A stretch of DNA of 46,293 nucleotides from Chloroflexota bacterium (GTDB lineage: Bacteria > Chloroflexota > Dehalococcoidia > JACPPY01): the NCBI GenBank assembly GCA_016190755.1, contig JACPPY010000065.1, positions 1-46,293 of the forward strand, given 5' to 3'. The position numbers and the translations under genes were made by a program. The notes under the pieces were generated by a model, which saw only the letters and a program-made list of their open reading frames with translations, ran no database searches and was not told where the DNA came from. Shown here piece after piece: positions 41,446 to 46,293 of this stretch. Position 1 is the stretch's first letter; each line of letters begins with the position of its first letter.

Positions 41446-42482
41446 TTTCCTCCTCCAGAATCGCTTATTTGAATAGGCTGTCCACTTGGCTTCCTGGTAG
41501 ATCTGCGAACCCTCTCGTACTCTTTCTTCCAGGCCTCAAGGCCTTGCTTGTAGTAGAAGTAATCGTAGGCGTCCGGGTCCGGCTCTACGAGCTTGTGATA
41601 CAGGTCAGGGCGCCGAAGGTGTATCACACCAGGCTTGGTAGACCTTGGCCGGTGATCGGCAGACGGTGTGAGGGAATAGTCGTCCGCCTCCTCATACCTG
41701 GTCCTTAGACGCCATAGGCGCTCCATGTCAAGGGTGGCATAGACAATGCCGGCGCTTCGCGATGCCCCCAGTATCCCCTCTGGCCCGGCAACGAAGGAAC
41801 CCCGATGTTGCTCAGTTGAGAAGACATTTATTGTGGTAACAACGTAGAGGAGGTTTTCGGCAGCCCTGGCACGTGCGATGCACTGCGTGGTAGATAGGTG
41901 CCCGTCTGGCATTGGCCGGGCAAAGTCCTCTATTCTGTGCGATCCTCCAAAGGGAGCCAGAATGATCTCGGCGCCCATCAGCATCTCAACGCGGGCCAGC
42001 TCAGGTATGTATAGCTCAGTGCAGATCAGCAGCCCTATCCTGCCCAGCTCAGTATCAACTACCATCGGCCCGTCTCCGGGTAGCAGGTGCATCTTCCCAC
42101 CATAGAGGTGGGCGTTGGTGAACGGCTGTGTGGGCTGGCATCTCCTGTAGTTAGCCAGTATCTTACCTTTTGGCGAGATGAGCTTGTTAGTAAGGTAGTA
42201 GGCGCCGGAAAGGTCCTTGCTCTCCTCCAGATTGCCACAACTGATGTAGACGCCGTTGCGTTTGGCGCTATCGCACATCATTTCGACAGGGGTCTTGGCG
42301 AGATGACCTCCGCTATCCATCGGACCGAAGCTGGGGCCGGGATACCCCTCAGGAAAGCAAACCAGTTCAGCGCCGTTTTTCACCGCTTCGTCAACATAGG
42401 CCTCGGCCCGTCCAGTATTCTTGTACTCATCGTTCCCATCAAATGACGCCGTGGATACGGCAGCAACCCTCACTTCTTTCAC
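41442..42482 (-). CDS. Nitrilase-superfamily carbon-nitrogen hydrolase
   Basis: This 346-residue protein has the nitrilase fold. The catalytic Glu is seen as E45 (CFPEGYPG) and the nucleophile as C154 (LLICTELYIPELAR). The catalytic Lys normally found in a YRK motif is Arg here (NYRR, R114). That change would be expected to lower or alter amidase or nitrilase activity unless another Lys takes over. The start is GTG with AGGAGG five bases upstream. It is coupled to the following binding-protein gene, which suggests a nitrogen-compound substrate taken up from outside (inference). Confidence 0.88.
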   Translation of the reverse strand: MKEVRVAAVSTASFDGNDEYKNTGRAEAYVDEAVKNGAELVCFPEGYPGPSFGPMDSGGHLAKTPVEMMCDSAKRNGVYISCGNLEESKDLSGAYYLTNKLISPKGKILANYRRCQPTQPFTNAHLYGGKMHLLPGDGPMVVDTELGRIGLLICTELYIPELARVEMLMGAEIILAPFGGSHRIEDFARPMPDGHLSTTQCIARARAAENLLYVVTTINVFSTEQHRGSFVAGPEGILGASRSAGIVYATLDMERLWRLRTRYEEADDYSLTPSADHRPRSTKPGVIHLRRPDLYHKLVEPDPDAYDYFYYKQGLEAWKKEYERVRRSTRKPSGQPIQISDSGGGK

Positions 42483-42695
42483 TTGTTCCTCCTATAACCT
42501 TGTTGCCTTTGGCTACAACGCCTTTTGGCGAGGCCAGGTATCTGGTTAGTAGGCTAAATTACGCGGAATATCAGGTGCATGTCCGGTAGATGTGTTTTGC
42601 ACCAGTGAGGGCAGTCGCGATCGCCACCCTGAGACATTGCCGTTATTGTATCAGAGGCAGAACGTGCCTTACAATACATTGAGTTGAGCCATCAA

Positions 42696-44576
42696 TTACT
42701 GTTGCCGAAAATGATAGTGATGGTCGTGTTCATGCTCGCCGCGTAATCGCATCGCCACTCCCAGAGCGATCAGCACAAGGGACGTCACCAGCAGCAGCAG
42801 CGCCTGGCGCTGCAGGCCGGAGATAAATGAATCGATGGAGTTATGGGCTACTTCGACCGCCTTGACGGCTATCACTTGTTCGGCCCTGTGGCCTGAAGAC
42901 ATGGCTTCATTGATGATCCTATCGATATCAGGCCTTACCGTGGACGAGAACGCTGGCCCGATGGCCACGTACGTCAATACGGCGGTCGCCAGAAGGACCC
43001 CAGCCGCCCAGAGCAATCTAGTGCTCCACCTTCGGCCCGCGAGGAAGCCTATAGCGATGAGTACCAGGGCCGGTATCAGCCACAGCACCATCTTCCAGTG
43101 CCGGAACAGTCCCAGGTATGCGCGAGTACGATCGAAACTATTCAGCGTAGTCTGCTCTTGTCCGGTGTCTGAGCCATCTGCTATCCAGTCTCGTAGGTCT
43201 TGTTCAGTAAACACTACGCCGTTGGTAACCCACTGCCTTATGTCTTCTACGGATTGGAACTGGGGACCCAAATCCTGGCGCAGAGTTTCATCGCTGACCA
43301 CCCAGCCCTGGCGGACCAGGTCCCTGGCCCGGTCCAGAAACTCCTGGGCTCCGCCGAGTATATTGTGGAAGTCCTCCTGCGTGAGCACGATTCTGTCGGG
43401 CACAACAGCGGTCAGAACCGGCGCGATTTGCGACTGCACGTCGATACGTAGCAGGGTTTTCAACTGCTCATAGGAAAGGTCCAGCGGACGGCAACCCGGA
43501 AGACGTCCAACAGGCGGGTTGGCTATCATCTGTAGCGCATTCTCCGGCGTGCAGGCTGGAAGGGAATCGATATACGTCTGAAACTTGCGGTCGGCTAGGC
43601 TGGCCAGTGCACTTCCTATAGCTGATCTTTGGTCAGACAACGATACCGACACCTCCAGTGCACTCTTGTTGCCCTTAACATAGTCGAACATCTGGCTGAC
43701 CGCATCCTTGACCATAGACTGGTACCAATCGAGGCTCAGGCTGCTCTTCAACGCGTCTGACACCTCATCCCTGTTTAACACCAGGCCGACGGGCAACTGA
43801 AAGCCTCCGGAAGAGCTTTGCCCAATGGCCGCCGAGGCAATGGCATCCATGAGCCTGTCATAGTTCTCCCGCTTCTTGAGCACATCTACCACGACCGACT
43901 GCAGTGCATCAAGCCTCTGGGATATATCTATCCTGACGGAGAAGTGGTCCTTGTCCTTGGTGAAATATGGCACAGCCTGGTCAATGATGCCATCCATTTG
44001 CTGTTGCAACCAGTCTGCAGGCAGTATATTGCGAAATGCCGACTCGAGCTGCTGCCTGTCGATCATGAACAGGCTGTTACCATCGTTGTTGCCGGCCACA
44101 GCATCCACGAGCTGGGCCATAATCTGGTCATACAGGCTCGCAAAGATATCGGGCTTGTGCAGCGTTTCCTTGATCGCTGCTGCACCAGCTACTACCTGGT
44201 CTCTTATCGGTATCTTGACCTGGAAAGAGTTTGTATCCCCCAAGAGGTATGGCAAAGCCTTGCTTATTACTTGCTCAACCTGTAGTTGCAACCAGTCGGG
44301 CGGTATCGTTTTGCGTGCAAGGAATATAGCTTCCGGTTTGAGCACGGCTATGTTGCCGGCCACTCTGCTGTTGCTGTAAGCCTGAAGGTCATCCAGTTCA
44401 GCCTGCAATACTCGATCATACAGGAAGTTGTAGGCGTCGGCACGGCGCAACTGGTCAATGTAGAACGCCGGATTGCCCACCGTATCGTTGATACGAAAAA
44501 CAACAAGCAATGGGACGTACAGCACCACGAATAGCAAGGCGAGAACCAGCGCCACGGCCCTACGAAACCATATCAT
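42696..44576 (-). CDS. Membrane protein with three internal repeats and His-rich tail
   Basis: This 626-residue protein has one N-terminal membrane helix (about 7-27), a large outside region, and three C-terminal helices (about 507-525, 533-553 and 592-610). The outside region has three repeats of about 95 residues, marked by DWLQLQVEQVISKALPY (94-110), DWLQQQMDGIIDQAVPY (188-204) and DWYQSMVKDAVSQMFDY (283-299). The last 14 residues, HEHDHHYHFRQQ at the end, are His-rich. I do not recognise a family. A sensor or cell-surface role is possible. The ATG at 44576 lacks a strong ribosome site. Confidence 0.75.
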   Translation of the reverse strand: MIWFRRAVALVLALLFVVLYVPLLVVFRINDTVGNPAFYIDQLRRADAYNFLYDRVLQAELDDLQAYSNSRVAGNIAVLKPEAIFLARKTIPPDWLQLQVEQVISKALPYLLGDTNSFQVKIPIRDQVVAGAAAIKETLHKPDIFASLYDQIMAQLVDAVAGNNDGNSLFMIDRQQLESAFRNILPADWLQQQMDGIIDQAVPYFTKDKDHFSVRIDISQRLDALQSVVVDVLKKRENYDRLMDAIASAAIGQSSSGGFQLPVGLVLNRDEVSDALKSSLSLDWYQSMVKDAVSQMFDYVKGNKSALEVSVSLSDQRSAIGSALASLADRKFQTYIDSLPACTPENALQMIANPPVGRLPGCRPLDLSYEQLKTLLRIDVQSQIAPVLTAVVPDRIVLTQEDFHNILGGAQEFLDRARDLVRQGWVVSDETLRQDLGPQFQSVEDIRQWVTNGVVFTEQDLRDWIADGSDTGQEQTTLNSFDRTRAYLGLFRHWKMVLWLIPALVLIAIGFLAGRRWSTRLLWAAGVLLATAVLTYVAIGPAFSSTVRPDIDRIINEAMSSGHRAEQVIAVKAVEVAHNSIDSFISGLQRQALLLLVTSLVLIALGVAMRLRGEHEHDHHYHFRQQ

Positions 44577-44625
44577 TTATTCAACCGGTCCACACATTAG
44601 CATTACGTTGCTCTGCCTATACCGG

Positions 44626-44665
44626 TGTCATTCTGGAGTCCCGACTCGTTCAGGGCGAAGAAACT
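44626..44665 (+). repeat. Half copy of the GGTGTCATTCTGGA repeat
   Basis: GGTGTCATTCTGGAGTCCC is repeated exactly from 40049 onward, then GGGCGAAGAA replaces GGGACGAAGAA. The second, inverted half is absent. It lies in the spacer between the repeat-rich membrane protein and the PAS protein. Confidence 0.7.
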
Positions 44666-44764
44666 GTATCCATTGCCGTCGGAGGACGTCAGCCACAATT
44701 ATTGCCTCCGAGAATAACACACACTATTAGCTACTAGCAATAATCAGCCCCTTGGCCCGGGTCG

Positions 44765-44793
44765 TTGACAAAGGATGCTGCGGGGTTTAGGAT
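44765..44793 (+). promoter_or_regulatory. Predicted promoter of the PAS-protein gene
   Basis: TTGACA (44765-44770) and TAGGAT (44788-44793) are 17 bases apart. If real, transcription starts near 44800, which rules out a GTG start at 44794 and supports ATG 44845. Confidence 0.45.
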
Positions 44794-44844
44794 GTGCTCA
44801 ATCAACTTCCACCAGCACTGGGACACCGCCGGAGATTCACGCAA

Positions 44845-45561
44845 ATGGTTTTCAGGATGGTAAGGCAGAAGCGGGCGCAGGATGCTGCGGCGTATTCTAC
44901 ACAATTCTTAAAGACTGTCCTTGACAGCGTCAGCGACGCTATCAGCATCATAGATGTTAAAGATTTTAGGATCATTGGAGCCAATAAGGCCTTCCTTACA
45001 TTGTATAACCTTCCTGAAAAAGAGGCTCTGGGCAGGAAATGTTACGAATTGACTCACCGCCGGGATACACCATGTGAAGGTCCGGCTGATATTTGCCCTT
45101 TCGTCCAGATGCTAGAGACCAGAGAGCATTCTGCAGTGGAACACGTCCATTACGATTTGAAAGGTGCCAAGATGTTCGTGGAGGTAATCGCTTATCCGAT
45201 TTTTAATGATGAAGGCAAAATCACACAGGCTGTCCATCTTGGCAGAAACATAACAGAGCGCAAGAATATGGAAGACCGGTTGCACAGGAGGATAGAGGAG
45301 CTTCAAGCTGTGAACAACATGTTTCACAAGCAGCTCTCGGTAGCGTCGGAAACGAAGTCGGCTTGCGCCTCGCTGGCAACGAGCATCGGTGAGCTTTCCC
45401 ACGAGACGGAAAACCTTGTGAAGAAAGTGCGCTCACAGGATATGAAGGACCTGGCTGTTCTCGTGCAGGGATTTGTCGCGTTGCATGATGAGGTTAGCAA
45501 ACTGGCAAGCCAGGCGGAGGCTTTGGTTTCCAGGATGAGTCCGCCCCGTGCCGAAAGGTAG
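44845..45561 (+). CDS. PAS-domain sensory protein with coiled-coil tail
   Basis: This protein is about 238 residues from ATG 44845, which has GGAGA ten bases upstream. One PAS domain spans about 25-140, with DAISIIDVKDFRIIGANKAF and the usual HLGRNITERK exit. Inside it lies HRRDTPCEGPADICPF, a His and two Cys that recur in one group of PAS domains and could bind a metal, cluster or haem. The rest is coiled-coil. No kinase, GGDEF or methyl-accepting domain follows, so it must signal through a partner. No partner gene is adjacent. Confidence 0.8.
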   Translation: MVFRMVRQKRAQDAAAYSTQFLKTVLDSVSDAISIIDVKDFRIIGANKAFLTLYNLPEKEALGRKCYELTHRRDTPCEGPADICPFVQMLETREHSAVEHVHYDLKGAKMFVEVIAYPIFNDEGKITQAVHLGRNITERKNMEDRLHRRIEELQAVNNMFHKQLSVASETKSACASLATSIGELSHETENLVKKVRSQDMKDLAVLVQGFVALHDEVSKLASQAEALVSRMSPPRAER

Positions 45562-45692
45562 TGTGATTTTTCAAGGATACGACCCGCTTGCCTAGGGCCT
45601 TTTCGTTCTCCCTGAGCAGACTGCCTCCTCAGATGTGGTTTGGAACCATGACCTCCGCTCCCAGCGCTCCGGGGCTGTCCAGATGCGCACGG

Positions 45693-45720
45693 CTTGAGCC
45701 AGTTAACGGTGTGCTAAAAT
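45693..45720 (+). promoter_or_regulatory. Predicted extended -10 promoter of the DUF5752-like gene
   Basis: TAAAAT (45715-45720) is preceded by TGC, an extended -10, with a weak -35 (CTTGAG, 45693-45698) 16 bases upstream. An AAGGAGG ribosome site and the ATG at 45742 follow. Confidence 0.4.
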
Positions 45721-45741
45721 GATATTCAAGGAGGTCTCGCG

Positions 45742-46053
45742 ATGGTCATAGTCCGTATGACCAAGTCTATGGCCCAAGCCAGGCTTGCCGATGTTCCACC
45801 TGACAAGGTGTTTTATCTCCAGGGCGGGCGCGTCCTGAGGAACCTTGAAGACCTTGAGGCAGTGCTAAGGGAAATGCCTGAGGAAACTTTCCGCTATCAT
45901 TCTAATGAAGCGAAGAGCGACTTTTCTCACTGGGTTGGAGAGGTTATCGGCGATGAAAAGCTCGCTCGAGACTTGCAGAGAAGCATGAACAAGGATGAGG
46001 CGGCGAGAGCCGTGGCCGCACGCATCTCTTGGCTGCGAAGCAAACTTAGCTAA
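45742..46053 (+). CDS. DUF5752-like small protein
   Basis: This 103-residue protein contains FYLQGGRVLRNLEDLEAVLR, EETFRYHSNEAKSDFSHWV and GDEKLARDLQ, a pattern that I recall for DUF5752 (a small helical domain also found at the ends of larger proteins). There is no signal or membrane segment. The function is unknown. AAGGAGG precedes the ATG and a strong terminator follows 40 bases after the stop, so it is a single-gene unit. Confidence 0.75.
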   Translation: MVIVRMTKSMAQARLADVPPDKVFYLQGGRVLRNLEDLEAVLREMPEETFRYHSNEAKSDFSHWVGEVIGDEKLARDLQRSMNKDEAARAVAARISWLRSKLS

Positions 46054-46094
46054 TTTTCTCCATTTACAGATGGAAAGAACGGCAGGCTACAACA

Positions 46095-46135
46095 ACAGCC
46101 CGCAAACCCCGCTTCCGGGGCCGCGGGCTGTTTTC
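46095..46135 (+). terminator. Rho-independent terminator
   Basis: ACAGCCCGC (46095-46103) pairs with GCGGGCTGT (46123-46131), with an inner CCCC/GGGG stem around GCTTCC and four T at the end. It closes the DUF5752-like gene. The remaining 150 bases to the window edge show no supported gene. Confidence 0.85.
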
Positions 46136-46293
46136 GTATCCATCACCAGAACTTTCCTAAACAGGCCAGGGGAGGTCTTGACTAGGGTTAGTGTAAGTGG
46201 TATAACGGGCCCACAACGGGATGGGGGGATTAGGCCTCCCGCACCCGAATTTTATGTTCAGAAAGGAACAATTTTTAGGTGATGAACTCGCCC

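Noticed and set aside
46282-46293. Start of a further gene at the right edge (ATGAACTCGCCC)
   Set aside because: Only four codons are visible and no clear ribosome site precedes them.

Overview
The window reads as a chromosomal segment of a Chloroflexota bacterium, most likely from the Dehalococcoidia or a related lineage. This rests on recall of protein families, not on a search. The EF-Tu carries a four-cysteine insert that I associate with this phylum. Secreted binding proteins are lipoproteins tethered by long Ser/Thr/Pro/Ala linkers, GTG and TTG starts with strong Shine-Dalgarno sites are common, and a short dispersed repeat built on GGTGTCATTCTGGA is present.

Region 1 (1-22.9 kb) is a catabolic block with three separate molybdenum hydroxylases of the xanthine dehydrogenase family. 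Cluster 1 (+, 522-4798) is RidA, FAD subunit, 2Fe-2S subunit, Mo subunit. Cluster 2 (-, 11662-4843) is a TRAP transporter dctPQM followed by FAD, 2Fe-2S and Mo subunits, converging on cluster 1 at a two-way terminator. Cluster 3 (+, 12006-22937) diverges from cluster 2. It encodes 2Fe-2S, Mo and FAD subunits, the last with an extra Cys-rich insert as in 4-hydroxybenzoyl-CoA reductase or PaoB, then a TAXI-type TRAP transporter, a GlcG/HbpS protein, a UbiD-family decarboxylase, a CoxG-like protein and an MmgE/PrpD protein. The likely logic is uptake of small organic compounds, hydroxylation or reduction by Mo enzymes, and decarboxylation by a prenyl-FMN enzyme; substrates cannot be read from sequence.

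Region 2 (23-31.6 kb) is accessory. A mercury-type MerR regulator with a clear operator precedes an unusual fusion of a heavy-metal-associated domain with a two-cluster ferredoxin, and a lipoprotein start cut off by a repeat. Next come an XRE/ImmA metallopeptidase whose C-terminus looks like a MazF-partner antitoxin, overlapping a MazF toxin, and a 1.26 kilo-residue protein with an Mrr-like nuclease motif and a STAND-type NTPase, probably antiviral. A 45-bp 3' half of tRNA-Lys marks an old integration junction. A 169-bp MITE-like element lies at 31.1 kb.

Region 3 (31.7-36.9 kb, -) is the conserved translation block: tRNA-Thr(TGT), tRNA-Tyr(GTA), tRNA-Thr(GGT), tuf, rpmG, secE, nusG, rplK, rplA, an L10 leader with attenuator, rplJ and rplL, driven by a strong promoter at 36.9 kb.

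Region 4 (37-42.5 kb, -) has a nitrilase-superfamily protein, an orphan ABC-type binding lipoprotein and two adjacent genes that each encode three RidA domains in one chain. Since RidA is normally a homotrimer, these look like single-chain trimers. Region 5 (42.7-46.3 kb) has a membrane protein with three internal repeats, a PAS protein and a small DUF5752-like protein with a good terminator.

Best candidates for undescribed biology: the paired triple-RidA proteins, the XRE-ImmA-antitoxin/MazF pair beside the Mrr-STAND protein, and the MerR/HMA-ferredoxin operon.
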